Positions 1 through 7,850 are shown, counted from the first letter of the stretch. The stretch is DNA of 47,338 bases from Jiella flava (GCF_017349315.1 NZ_JAFMPP010000022.1:1-47338); one strand, 5' to 3'. Numbers and translations are program-made. Notes: generated by a model from the sequence alone, not told the origin.

Positions 1-1
1 C

Positions 2-97
2 GATTACATCGAGCGCTTCTACAATCCCCAGCGACGGCACTCGACATTGGGCTATATGAGCCCCGTCGAGTTCGAGGAGAAAGCTATGTTAGCTTAA
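2..97 (+). pseudogene. IS3-family transposase OrfB, C-terminal end (cut by window edge)
   Basis: Only the last 31 codons are in the window. They read in one open frame to TAA at 95-97 and contain FYNPQRRHSTLGYMSPVEFE, the typical C-terminal end of the DDE integrase subunit of IS3-family elements, which cuts and joins the ends of the element. The rest of the transposase lies to the left, so it cannot be judged whether the copy is intact. The stop is followed within about 30 bases by the probable right inverted repeat of the element. Confidence 0.85.
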
Positions 98-101
98 CTG
101 C

Positions 102-446
102 GTGTCCGAAAAACCGGCAGCAGCTCAAACCGACCCTGATTGGCAACGCTACGATCTTAGTGGCAGGCCGATAACTCCCGAAGAGGCGCACCCGGGCCGA
201 CCAACAACACCGCCTGGGACAAAACCCGTCGCACCGGAGGCTCATCCGCCAACCGAGATGCCAATTCCGGGAGAGCCAGTTGCTCCTGATGTGCCGGAAA
301 TTCCAGAGTTCCCGATGCTAGAGCATGGTGCCGAAAAGTTGCATGACTTTTCGGGTCACATCATGCGGCAAAACAATGGCTTAGAGCGGAATGGCGATTC
401 CAGTTTATCGCATTCCGCTCTAGAATTCTTCCCGTGGATTTTGTAG
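102..446 (+). CDS. chimeric or truncated hypothetical protein reading out of the IS3 end
   Basis: A GTG-started frame of 114 codons begins inside the IS3 terminal repeat. The first eight or nine residues come from the IS. Then comes a proline-rich stretch with repeated PEAHP-like units (about residues 24-70). The last 43 residues are encoded by the palindromic repeat at 318-424. No domain is recognised. The likeliest reading is the tail of an older gene cut by the IS insertion, with its present C-terminus supplied by the repeat. No Shine-Dalgarno sequence supports the GTG, and expression is doubtful. Confidence 0.3.
   Translation: MSEKPAAAQTDPDWQRYDLSGRPITPEEAHPGRPTTPPGTKPVAPEAHPPTEMPIPGEPVAPDVPEIPEFPMLEHGAEKLHDFSGHIMRQNNGLERNGDSSLSHSALEFFPWIL
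103..127 (+). mobile_element. probable right terminal inverted repeat of the IS3-family element
   Basis: Directly after the transposase stop the sequence is a run of A and a purine-rich block ending in CAGCTCA, which on the other strand would start TGAGCTG. IS3-family ends usually run TGA...TCA. The exact end and the target duplication cannot be confirmed because the left end of the element is outside the window. Confidence 0.5.
318..424. repeat. two-module palindromic intergenic repeat, Hyphomicrobiales type
   Basis: Two hairpins lie in tandem. The first (318-366) starts CTAGAGCATG and pairs GCCGAAAAGT with ACTTTTCGGG. The second pairs TAGAGCGGAATG (382-393) with CATTCCGCTCTA (411-422), a perfect 12-base stem. 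The 'CTAGAGCATG...' module followed by a 'TAGAGCG...CGCTCTA' module is the form of a repeat I know to be scattered between genes of Rhizobiales. Here it overlaps the end of a reading frame. Confidence 0.6.
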
Positions 447-528
447 AATCCAACAAGGTAGATGAACGACCCACCTCCATTGGTCGATCACCGAGTATTT
501 TTTCGAGAGAAAGACGGATCCCTGCGTC

Positions 529-947
529 ATGCCGAGTGATGCAAACAAAGATGCCGATGATGATTACGAAAACACGTATTCTACTTCATCAAGGCTCTTG
601 AAATTCTCTCAGAAGATGCAGAGAGGCAATGTGAAATCATGGGATACTTCAACGTCGCATGGGAACTTCGAGAGGATGTAGGTGACGGAGCCAACGCCAT
701 CCTCAGATTGCCCGGAGCGAGGCTTTCGATTGAGCAGAGGGATGCAATTCGTCACCTAGCGGCAGGTCTAAAGGCCATTCCGAATGACGTTGTTGATGTG
801 GACAACGTAAGGGAAGAGCATCTGCGCGCCATGAAGAGCTCTTCGTGGGCCTCTATGCGCCTCGAAGCTAGGGATCTCAGGAAGATGCTCGAATTGGAGA
901 CAAAAAGGGTAACGTCGATACTGTGGCCCGACGGCAAAGAAAGATAA
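529..947 (+). pseudogene. small hypothetical protein gene with a probable frameshift
   Basis: The frame from ATG 639 gives 102 residues beginning MGYFNVAWELREDVGDGANA. The same frame is open upstream from 564 and reads coding-like (FYFIKALEILSEDAERQCEI) but has no start codon there. A different frame from ATG 529 gives MPSDANKDADDDYEN and then loses its coding look. Joining the two frames around 573-580 gives one continuous protein of about 139 residues, so I infer an old single-base indel. No family is recognised. The shorter protein from ATG 639 could still be made. It lies between two insertion sequences. Confidence 0.4.
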
Positions 948-1071
948 AAGCAGTATCTCGCTGATCACTGCATATCCCTGTCTGCACATCGAAATTCCAG
1001 GAGCAAGGCGTCAGCGCTGAGTCTCGCACCTCCCGCCAAGCCGTTGAACTTCCTCGATCGCGTTGGAGACT

Positions 1072-2351
1072 GGACGCCTCCGGAAACTGGTGGATTGCTG
1101 TCCGATCTGATTCACTGACGCCGAATTCGTTTGGAGAGATCGAATGTCGGGCCAGATCGGATTTTGGGGCGTTCAGGATCGGCTCTCGCAACTCTCCGAG
1201 CAAGGCGATCCGTTGGAGAAGCTCGCGGCGACGGTCGATTTCGAGATGTTCCGCGCCGAGCTTTTCAAGGCTGTTCGGCCCGGCATTCGCAGCAAAGGCG
1301 GCAGACCGCCGTTCGATCCGGTTTTGAAGTTCAAGATGCTGGTACTGCAGGCGCTGAACGGGCTTTCGCTCGAACAGACCGAGTTCCTGGTGAAAGACCG
1401 GCTGAGCTGGATGCGGTTCTGCGGTCTCGGACCGGGCGACAACGTTCCCGACGCCAACACGCTGTGGGATTTCCGCGAGGCTCTGATCGCCGCCGACGCG
1501 CTTGAGGCTCTCTTCGCCCGCCTCGACCGGGCAATCACCGAAGCCAGCTATCTTCCGATGTCCGGGCAGATCATCGACGCAACGCTTGTTTCCGCACCGC
1601 GCCAGAGGAACACCGACGACGAGAAGGCAAAGATCAAGGCTGGCGAGAGCGCCCAGGAGATCTGGACAGACGAGCCGTTCAAGGCGCGCCAGAAGGATAC
1701 TGACGCGCGCTGGACGGTGAAGTTCTCGAAGGCCAAACCGGCCGAAGACGACCAGAAGCAGCAGATCGACATCGCAATCCCGACCTTCGGCTATAAGAAC
1801 CACATCTCGATCGACCGCCGGCATGGCGTCATCCGCACGCCTCTCGTCACCGACGCTGCCGCCCATGACGGAGCGCGCTTGCGCGAAGGCCTGATCGACC
1901 CGGACAACACCGCTTCCGATGTGTGGGCCGACAGCGCCTATCGCTCGGCTGAGAACGAACGCTTTCTGGAAAAGGCCGGCAAGACCAGCCGCATCCATCG
2001 GCGCAAGCCGAAAGGCAAACCCATACCGGCGAGAACGCGCAAGGCGAAAGCGGCGAAATCGGTGGTGCGATCATGCGTCGAGCACGTCTTCGCCCGGCAG
2101 AACGGGCCGATAGGCATGGCGATCCGAACGATCGGCATGGCAAGGGCAAAGGCGACGATCACCCTTGCAAACATGGCCGACAACATGAACCGATGGCGAT
2201 GGCTCAACAGTCGAACTGCGTCCGCATGAGCCAAGAACGCCGGTAAAGCACCGCTTTCAAAAGCCAGACCGGCGTCGACGCCAACGACCTCGGCCAAAAT
2301 CGACCCGAATTTGAGATTCAACCGAAAATCAGCGAGTTTCCGGAGGTGTCC
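1072..2351 (+). mobile_element. IS5-family insertion sequence, apparently complete
   Basis: A transposase gene is enclosed by imperfect inverted repeats. The left arm at 1072-1096 is GGACGCCTCCGGAAACTGG followed by TGGATT. The right arm at 2327-2351, read on the other strand, is GGACACCTCCGGAAACTCG followed by CTGATT. They agree at 21 of 25 positions. The bases just outside show no clear target duplication, so the exact ends or the insertion history are uncertain. About 1.28 kb is a normal length for the family. Confidence 0.75.
1144..2229 (+). CDS. IS5-family transposase
   Basis: This 361-residue protein catalyses cut-and-paste or copy movement of its own element. The N-terminal part (about 1-110) is the IS5-type DNA-binding region with KFKMLVLQALNGLSLEQTEF. 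The DDE catalytic triad is visible as D145 in IIDATLVSA, D263 in VWADSAYRS and E313 in VVRSCVEHVFARQ. The reading frame is uninterrupted, so the copy may be active. It starts at ATG 1144, about 70 bases inside the left inverted repeat. The element sits between a damaged small gene and the 3' end of tRNA-Arg. Confidence 0.93.
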   Translation: MSGQIGFWGVQDRLSQLSEQGDPLEKLAATVDFEMFRAELFKAVRPGIRSKGGRPPFDPVLKFKMLVLQALNGLSLEQTEFLVKDRLSWMRFCGLGPGDNVPDANTLWDFREALIAADALEALFARLDRAITEASYLPMSGQIIDATLVSAPRQRNTDDEKAKIKAGESAQEIWTDEPFKARQKDTDARWTVKFSKAKPAEDDQKQQIDIAIPTFGYKNHISIDRRHGVIRTPLVTDAAAHDGARLREGLIDPDNTASDVWADSAYRSAENERFLEKAGKTSRIHRRKPKGKPIPARTRKAKAAKSVVRSCVEHVFARQNGPIGMAIRTIGMARAKATITLANMADNMNRWRWLNSRTASA

Positions 2352-2475
2352 TCGTTGTTCAAACGGTTCGACGCGCAGTACGGCGAGTAGCGGCAGATCG
2401 CTACGCCGCCATCAACAGGATAGCTGCGCAGTCGTGTGCCGCTGTCTCGGTGTGTGCAGGGACTGGGTCTCCGAC

Positions 2476-2502
2476 TGCCGGCGGTTCGAATCGTGTCCGG
2501 CA
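2476..2502 (+). other. tRNA-like 3' fragment or attachment-site remnant
   Basis: GGTTCGAATCGTGTCCGGCA at 2483-2502 looks like the T-loop, the 3' half of a T-stem and the 3' acceptor strand of a tRNA, without the matching 5' parts. It shares the 14 bases GTTCGAATCGTGTC with the T-arm of tRNA-Arg(CCG) at 45.7 kb. TGCCGG at 2476 can also pair with CCGGCA at 2497. It lies 3 bases from the 3' end of an intact tRNA-Arg on the opposite strand, as expected for a relic of tRNA-targeted integration. This is an inference from shape only. Confidence 0.3.
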
Positions 2503-2505
2503 AAA

Positions 2506-2582
2506 TGGCGCGCCCGAAAGGATTCGAACCTCTGACCCCCAGATTCGTAGTCTGGTGCTCTATCCAGCTGAGCTACGGGCGC
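2506..2582 (-). tRNA. tRNA-Arg (anticodon ACG)
   Basis: Read on the minus strand, the 77 bases fold as a full cloverleaf. The acceptor stem is GCGCCCG/CGGGCGC, the D-arm contains AGCTCAGCTGGATAGAGC, the anticodon arm is CCAGA-CTACGAA-TCTGG with anticodon ACG at 2546-2548, the T-arm contains GGTTCGAATCC, the discriminator is G and CCA is encoded (2506-2508). The A of ACG would be deaminated to inosine by TadA in bacteria, letting it read CGU, CGC and CGA. Its 3' end faces the IS-rich left flank. Confidence 0.95.
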
Positions 2583-3112
2583 CCGTAAAGCGAGGGGCGA
2601 AGCGTGTCACCGTCCCCGTTGGCGCGCTAGGTAGCCGCTCATGGCGTCGAATGCAAGCACCCTTTCGTCATCGATCTGCAATCTTTCGCCGAATCGCGCC
2701 GGCAAGATCGGCAGGGCCGGTTTGCGGGAACCAGATCGGCGGGCCGGGGAGTGGCGGTGGCGCTGGCGTTGAGCCGGTGACGAGCAGGACGGGGCTTGTT
2801 ATCGTGTGTTGATCCGCTGCGGCGCGGGCGATAATGGCGTCGAGATTGGCATCCGCCTGTGGTGCGACACGGTCGCGGTCTTGCGGCGGATTCCCGCTCG
2901 GGCCCGCAAAGGCCGCGCGATGAGGGGCAGGGCTCGGCCCGCGCGATGGCTTGTGCTGGCGGCGCGGAGCATCGGCTGCTCCGTGCGTTGGCCGGACAAT
3001 CGGCGTCGCCTTTGCAGGCGTTGGGAGCGGGCGCAGGCAAGCGCTGGCCCTCGTCTCGCATGCCCGGTCCTGCCGGCGATGGGAGGCGGCGGGCGAAAGG
3101 TGGAGACAGGAT
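2583..3112. other. 530-base interval with no supported gene
   Basis: This stretch lies between the tRNA-Arg and anmK. Open frames exist on both strands because of the high GC content, but their products are rich in Arg, Ala and Pro, match no family I know, and have no convincing start site. I see no tRNA, strong hairpin or repeat. The last part should hold the anmK promoter. Confidence 0.5.
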
Positions 3113-4228
3113 ATGGCGGCTGGCTGGGCGATCGGCCTGATGACGGGAACCGTGCTCGACGGACAGATCGACGTCGCGGCGATTCGCACCGATGGCGAGA
3201 CCATCACCGAGTTCGGGCCCTATGAGCTGGTCGCCTATGACGCCGACGTCACGCCGCTGATCGAGCGGGCGGTCGCCGATGCGCGCGCCTGGCAGTTCGC
3301 CGGCGACGAGCCGGCAAGCTTCGCCGTTGCGGAAAAGCGGCTCACGGACGCGCAGAGCGAGGCCGTGCGCGGCTTTTGCGCCCGCCACGGTCTGCCGCTC
3401 GAAGCATTGTCGGCGGTCGGCTTTCATGGCCAGACCGTGTTGCATCGCCCCGCTGAGGCGGGCCTTGCCGGCCGCACTCGGCAGCTCGGCGACGGCGCCT
3501 TGATGGCGGCCCGGCTCGGCGTGACGGTGGTGCACGATTTCCGCTCGGCCGATGTCGCCGCCGGCGGGCAGGGCGCGCCGCTGGCGCCGGTCTATCACCG
3601 GGCGCTGCTGGACAGGCTTGGGGCAGGGCCCGAAACGGCGATCCTCAATCTCGGCGGCGTCGCCAATCTGACCGCCTTCGACGGCGCCCGGCTGATCGCC
3701 TTCGACACCGGTCCGGCCAACGCACCGATCAACGATTGGATCAAGGCCCATGGTGCCGGCGAAATGGATCGCGATGGCCATTTGGCGCTGGCCGGCCGCG
3801 TCGATGAAGCGCGGCTGTCGCGCCTGCTGACGCATCCTTACCTCACCCGCGCCTTCCCGAAATCCCTCGATCGTTTCAGCTTTGTGATGACGATGGCGGA
3901 CGGGCTGTCGCTGGAAGACGGCGCCGCGACGCTGACGGCTTTTACCTGCGGGGCGGTCGGCAAGGCGCTCGACCTTCTGCCGCACCGGCCGGACCGGCTG
4001 GTCGTGTGCGGCGGCGGGCGGCACAATCCGGCGATCATGGCGGCGCTTGCGGCTCGGGCGGGGGTGACCGCGGTCAATGCCGACGATTGCGGCCTGCGCG
4101 GCGATGCGGTCGAGGCGGAGTGTTTCGCCTTTCTGGCGATGCGAACGCTGGCCGGCCTGCCGATCAGCTTTCCGCTGACCACCGGCGCGCCGCAGCCTCT
4201 GGCGGGCGGCGTTGTCAACCGGCCTTAA
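3113..4228 (+). CDS. anmK: anhydro-N-acetylmuramic acid kinase
   Basis: AnmK hydrolyses and phosphorylates 1,6-anhydro-N-acetylmuramic acid with ATP, giving MurNAc-6-phosphate. This is a cytoplasmic step of peptidoglycan recycling. The 371-residue product starts [20 protein letters not shown], the nucleotide-binding opening of the family. [10 protein letters not shown] and [10 protein letters not shown] follow in the middle, and the C-terminal [16 protein letters not shown] closes the ATP site. The opening motif is MTGT rather than the MSGTS of the E. coli enzyme. I chose ATG 3113, preceded by a GGAGACAGG Shine-Dalgarno region, over an upstream in-frame extension that has no family similarity. 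The sugar product feeds the same amino-sugar pool as glmS and glmU downstream. Confidence 0.93.
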   Translation: MAAGWAIGLMTGTVLDGQIDVAAIRTDGETITEFGPYELVAYDADVTPLIERAVADARAWQFAGDEPASFAVAEKRLTDAQSEAVRGFCARHGLPLEALSAVGFHGQTVLHRPAEAGLAGRTRQLGDGALMAARLGVTVVHDFRSADVAAGGQGAPLAPVYHRALLDRLGAGPETAILNLGGVANLTAFDGARLIAFDTGPANAPINDWIKAHGAGEMDRDGHLALAGRVDEARLSRLLTHPYLTRAFPKSLDRFSFVMTMADGLSLEDGAATLTAFTCGAVGKALDLLPHRPDRLVVCGGGRHNPAIMAALAARAGVTAVNADDCGLRGDAVEAECFAFLAMRTLAGLPISFPLTTGAPQPLAGGVVNRP

Positions 4229-4318
4229 GTCGGGCGTTGGCGAGATAAGCCGCAGCTCACGGGCCGCGCTTGCGCCTTCAAGGTCTCGCGACTATGGAAC
4301 GATGGCGCTCTGCAGCAT

Positions 4319-4347
4319 TCACAGTCCGGCTGATCGGCCGGCTGTGA
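4319..4347 (+). terminator. hairpin between anmK and the methyltransferase gene
   Basis: TCACAGTCCGGC (4319-4330) pairs with GCCGGCTGTGA (4337-4347) with a single bulged base and a six-base loop. No T-run follows, so it may be a weak terminator, an mRNA-stabilising structure or an operator. Confidence 0.4.
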
Positions 4348-4422
4348 TGGTGTGTCGATTCGGTATCACCCGGGTCCTGTCTGCCGCCCGCGCGGCGAGG
4401 CAAGGCTGCCCGGACCCACGAG

Positions 4423-5100
4423 ATGGACGAGAACACAATGTCGACGATGGATTTCGAGGCCGCCCGCGTCAAGATGGTCGACAACCAGATCAGGACGACC
4501 GACGTGACCGATCACCAGATCTTGCGGGCCTTCCTGCAGGTGCCGCGCGAAGAATTCCTGCCGGCCTCGCGCAAGGCGCTCGCCTATGTCGACGACGACA
4601 TCGCCCTTGGGGACGGTCGCTTCGTGGTCGAGCCATCGCCGCTGGCGAAGCTCTTGCAACTCGCCGGGATCGACAAGAACGACGTGGTGCTCGATGTCGG
4701 CTGCAACACCGGCTATTCCTCGGCGATCTTGTCGCATCTGGCGAATTCGGTCGTTGCGCTGGAAGAGGATCCGGCGCTGGCCGCGGCTGCGGCCGACAAT
4801 CTCGCCCGCCTCGACTATCTGACCTGCGCCGTCGTCGAGAACGCGCTGGTCGAGGGTTGCAAGGCGGAGGCGCCGTTCGACGTCATCCTGTTCCAGGGGG
4901 CGATCGAGACGCTGCCGCAGACCTTCTACGACCAGATGAAGACGGGGGGGCGCATGGTCGCCGTGCGCGGCATCGGCAATGCGGCGGAAGCCACGCTTTA
5001 CGTGAAGGACGAGGAGGGAATCGTCTCTGAGCGCTTTGCCTTCAATTGTGCGCTCAAGCCGCTGCCAAGCTTTCGGCGCAAGGTTGGGTTCGTCTTCTGA
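4423..5100 (+). CDS. protein-L-isoaspartate O-methyltransferase family protein
   Basis: The 225-residue product belongs to the PCMT family, which uses S-adenosylmethionine to methylate isoaspartyl residues during repair of aged proteins. The SAM-binding motif is DVVLDVGCNTGYSSAIL (about residues 85-101). The N-terminal MVDNQIRTTDVTDHQILRAF is typical of the alphaproteobacterial branch that lies next to a tolC gene. That branch is diverged from E. coli Pcm, so the repair activity is inferred. Two starts are possible: ATG 4423 or ATG 4438, five codons later. Its position directly before the outer membrane channel gene is commonly conserved. Confidence 0.85.
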   Translation: MDENTMSTMDFEAARVKMVDNQIRTTDVTDHQILRAFLQVPREEFLPASRKALAYVDDDIALGDGRFVVEPSPLAKLLQLAGIDKNDVVLDVGCNTGYSSAILSHLANSVVALEEDPALAAAAADNLARLDYLTCAVVENALVEGCKAEAPFDVILFQGAIETLPQTFYDQMKTGGRMVAVRGIGNAAEATLYVKDEEGIVSERFAFNCALKPLPSFRRKVGFVF

Positions 5101-5109
5101 TTCATCGTC

Positions 5110-5126
5110 AATCTGCGTTGCAGATT
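5110..5126 (+). terminator. short perfect hairpin after the methyltransferase gene
   Basis: AATCTGC (5110-5116) and GCAGATT (5120-5126) form a 7-base stem with a GTT loop, 10 bases after the stop codon. There is little T-run, so termination would be weak. Confidence 0.4.
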
Positions 5127-5288
5127 TGCCCCGGTTGCCGCGAAAACCATCCGGGGCCGACGGAAATTAAACCGTTACGTCTATTTAATAAGCTATGAGT
5201 TTCCGGGACACGGCTCGAATCCGGCCTGTTGCCTTTTGGGCAGCCCTGGACGAAGCCGGATTGCCATTGCAGCCCGGAGTACAGATTG

Positions 5289-6713
5289 GTGCTGAAGAAG
5301 CTCACACTCCTTGCCCTCCTGTCGGTCTCCGTCACGCTCGGAGCCGCTCTGCCGGTCGCCGCGGAAACCCTGTCGGGAGCGCTCGCCAAGGCCTATTCCA
5401 ACAATCAGGATCTCAATGCGGCGCGGGCTCAATTGCGGGCGACGGACGAATCGGTCCCCCAGGCCAAGGCCAGGCTGCGGCCGACTGTCAGCGGCGTCGG
5501 CTCGCTGAACGCGGTCAAGAACGGCACCACTTTCGGCGACGGCCTGCCATCGTCTCGCTCGCATACCTATTCGTCAAGTGTCGGCATCAAGATCAATCAG
5601 ACAATCTTTGACGGCTTTCAGACACCGAACAACATCCGTGCCGCCAAAGCGCAGGTGAAGGCCGCGCAGTTCAATCTGATCAACACCGAGCAGAACACCC
5701 TGCTCGACGCGGCGACGGCCTATATGAACGTCGTGCGCGATCGCAAGATCGCCAATCTGCGGCGCCAGAATCTCAAATTCTTGAACGAGCAGGTGCGGGC
5801 CTCGCGGGCACGCTTCGACGTCGGCGAGGGAACCCGCACCGACGTCGCCCAGGCGGAATCGCAGCAGGCGTTGGCAACGGCGCTGCTCAACAGCGCCCTC
5901 TCGCAGGTCGCCTCCAGCGAGGCCAGTTACTTCCAGGTTGTCGGCGACGCGCCGAGAAATCTTGCGCCGGCCAGCCTGCCGTCGCTGCAGCTGCCGCGTT
6001 CCGTTTCCTCGGCCTTTGCCGTGTCTCAGCGTCAGCATCCGGCAATCCTTGCGACGTTGGCGGCCGTCGACGCCGCCTCGTTTCAGGTGAAGTCCGCGGA
6101 AGGCGCGTTTCTGCCGCAGGTCAGCCTGACCGGTGAGGTCTCCGACACATATGCCATGGATCACACCGAGCCGCAGTCGAGTTCTCTCGCGGCGCTTGGT
6201 ATCTCCACCACCACCCAGAACGAGGTGTCGGCGACGATCGGCGCGCAGGTGACGATCCCGATCTATCAGGGCGGCTTGGCGAGTTCGCAGGTCCGGCAAT
6301 ATAAGGAGACACTCGGCCAGCGGCGGATCGAGGTCGACGGAACCCGCGACCAGGTGCGCGCGGCCGTTGCCACCTCCTGGGCCCAGCTCGAAGCCGCCAA
6401 GGCCAACATCACCGGCTATCAGGCGCAGGTGCGCGCGGCGCGGCTCGCCCTCGACGGCGTCATCGAAGAGCGCAATGTCGGCCAGCGCACCACCCTTGAT
6501 GTGCTCAACGCCCAGGCCGACCTGATCTCGGCGCAGATCCTGCTCGTCGGCTCCCAGCGCGACGAGGTGGTGGCCGGCTATTCGCTGCTCTCCTCCGTCG
6601 GCAAGCTGACCGCCAGTTCGCTGCATCTGGCGGCGCGTAAATACGACCCGAAGGAGCATTACATTCAGGTCGAGGACAAGTGGTTCGGCTTGCGCACGCC
6701 GGACGGCCGCTGA
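5289..6713 (+). CDS. tolC: TolC-family outer membrane efflux protein
   Basis: This is an outer membrane channel for type I secretion and tripartite efflux; partner genes are not in the window. The protein is about 474 residues. A signal peptide MLKKLTLLALLSVSVTLGA (read from GTG 5289) ends near PVAAETLS. Two copies of the TolC helical repeat follow, each starting with an AL..A...N.DL-like pattern, with LDAATAYMNVVRDRKIANLR in the first half and a long alanine/glutamine-rich helix in the second. Length fits the TIGR01844 type I secretion group. GGAG at 5276 is 9 bases from GTG 5289 and 6 from an in-frame TTG 5286, so either may be the start. It probably has its own promoter in the AT-rich stretch near 5165-5195. 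Confidence 0.93.
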   Translation: MLKKLTLLALLSVSVTLGAALPVAAETLSGALAKAYSNNQDLNAARAQLRATDESVPQAKARLRPTVSGVGSLNAVKNGTTFGDGLPSSRSHTYSSSVGIKINQTIFDGFQTPNNIRAAKAQVKAAQFNLINTEQNTLLDAATAYMNVVRDRKIANLRRQNLKFLNEQVRASRARFDVGEGTRTDVAQAESQQALATALLNSALSQVASSEASYFQVVGDAPRNLAPASLPSLQLPRSVSSAFAVSQRQHPAILATLAAVDAASFQVKSAEGAFLPQVSLTGEVSDTYAMDHTEPQSSSLAALGISTTTQNEVSATIGAQVTIPIYQGGLASSQVRQYKETLGQRRIEVDGTRDQVRAAVATSWAQLEAAKANITGYQAQVRAARLALDGVIEERNVGQRTTLDVLNAQADLISAQILLVGSQRDEVVAGYSLLSSVGKLTASSLHLAARKYDPKEHYIQVEDKWFGLRTPDGR

Positions 6714-6756
6714 GCCGCGGTCGGCGCGATCCTGGCCGTTTGGGCGACGTCAAGCG

Positions 6757-6796
6757 AGCCTCCGTCGGTGCTGTCGGCCCGTCGGGGGCTTTTTTT
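6757..6796 (+). terminator. rho-independent terminator after tolC
   Basis: AGCCTCCG (6757-6764) pairs with CGGGGGCT (6783-6790) through one G-U pair, and the stem is followed by seven T (6790-6796). This is the clearest intrinsic terminator in the window and isolates tolC from popZ. Confidence 0.75.
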
Positions 6797-6815
6797 GACG
6801 TCAATGGTTCTGTGT

Positions 6816-6946
6816 GATTCGGCTGATGCTTCGCGAATTTGCGTCAGGAATCTGGTGAAAAAAGCGTTTCGCGGCTGGCCGGGATTCACCTATGCGCTCA
6901 TTCGGCATAGGCTTCGGGCATGATTCGGGGGGTACGAGTTACTCGT
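6816..6946 (+). promoter_or_regulatory. popZ upstream region with four GANTC sites and a palindrome
   Basis: GANTC, the target of the cell-cycle DNA methyltransferase CcrM, occurs at 6816-6820, 6848-6852, 6883-6887 and 6922-6926. A perfect palindrome, ACGAGT-T-ACTCGT, lies at 6934-6946, 26 bases before the popZ start. The sites are seen directly. Cell-cycle methylation control and the operator role are inferences. No TTAA-N7-TTAA (CtrA-type) site is seen. Confidence 0.45.
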
Positions 6947-6971
6947 CGCTATACCATGCTGGAGCCCATCC

Positions 6972-7850
6972 ATGAGCAACGCGCTGCCGGCCCGAGATCA
7001 GTCGATGGACGAAATCCTGGCCTCGATCCGACGGATCATCGAAACCGGAGACGAGCGTCTGGCCCGCAACACGGTGGCCGTTCGCGCCGTCGCCTCGCCG
7101 GTGGCCGAACAGCCGGCCGCGGCAGAGCCGGCGCCGATGAGCCGCCCGATGGCGGTGATCGAGGCGATGCCGGCGATGGCCCCTCAGGCCGACGAGATCG
7201 CTGAGGCCCGGGCCGACCATCTGTCGAGCGCGCCGGCGGTCGAGGCGGCGAGCCCGGTCGAGCTGGCGCGGCCTGATTCCAGCCCCGTCGGCGAGGCCTC
7301 CAGGATTTCCGCCAATGCGCCGCGCAGCATCCGCCGCGCCGCGCCTGCAGCCGCCGAGGCGATGGCGGAATGGCCGCAGGCCGTCGCTGCCAATGACCGC
7401 TACGGCGAAATCGCTGCCGAAATGTTCGTCGACGAATTCGATGAGGCCGGTTTTGCCGAAGAGTTGATGCGTGGCGCCGTCGGCGAAGAAGAGCCGGAGA
7501 TCGCGGCCACCGACGACAACGACATGGCCGATCCGGAAGACGCGCCGTACCGGATGAATGTCGGCGCGAGCTTTGATGTCGCCGAGCGTTCGCCGGCCGC
7601 TTATTCCGAGGATGCGAGTTTTGATGTCGCTCGGGCGCTGATTTCCCAGGAAGCCGGCGAGCGTGTGGCTGCGTCCTTCTCGGATCTCGCCTCGGCCATT
7701 CGGGACGAGCATCTGCGCGACGTCGACGTCGTCGTGCGCGAAATGCTGCGTCCGATGTTGCAGGAGTGGCTGGACGAAAATCTGCCCCGTGTCGTGGAAC
7801 TCTTGGTGCGTGAGGAAATCGAGCGCATCGCCCGGGGCAGCACGCGCTGA
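6972..7850 (+). CDS. popZ: polar organising protein PopZ (DUF2497)
   Basis: PopZ forms a polar matrix that anchors the chromosome origin through ParB and recruits cell-cycle regulators. The 292-residue product has the family layout: an N-terminal helix DQSMDEILASIRRIIE (residues 9-24), a long acidic, alanine- and proline-rich disordered middle (about 30-215), and conserved C-terminal helices with RPMLQEWLDENLPRVVELLV (about 258-277) that drive self-assembly. Start ATG 6972 follows a GGAG. The gene lies directly before valS, its usual place in alphaproteobacteria. GANTC sites and a palindrome in front of it suggest cell-cycle control. Confidence 0.93.
   Translation: MSNALPARDQSMDEILASIRRIIETGDERLARNTVAVRAVASPVAEQPAAAEPAPMSRPMAVIEAMPAMAPQADEIAEARADHLSSAPAVEAASPVELARPDSSPVGEASRISANAPRSIRRAAPAAAEAMAEWPQAVAANDRYGEIAAEMFVDEFDEAGFAEELMRGAVGEEEPEIAATDDNDMADPEDAPYRMNVGASFDVAERSPAAYSEDASFDVARALISQEAGERVAASFSDLASAIRDEHLRDVDVVVREMLRPMLQEWLDENLPRVVELLVREEIERIARGSTR

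Noticed and set aside
2450-2812. Open frame whose product contains PERIRTSDPQIRSLVLYPAELRAP
   Set aside because: It is a translation of the tRNA-Arg(ACG) gene on the wrong strand, a well-known false protein in databases.
2639-4024. Minus-strand frame of about 461 codons over anmK and its upstream gap
   Set aside because: It overlaps anmK almost completely and shows no family similarity; the part outside anmK is also unconvincing.
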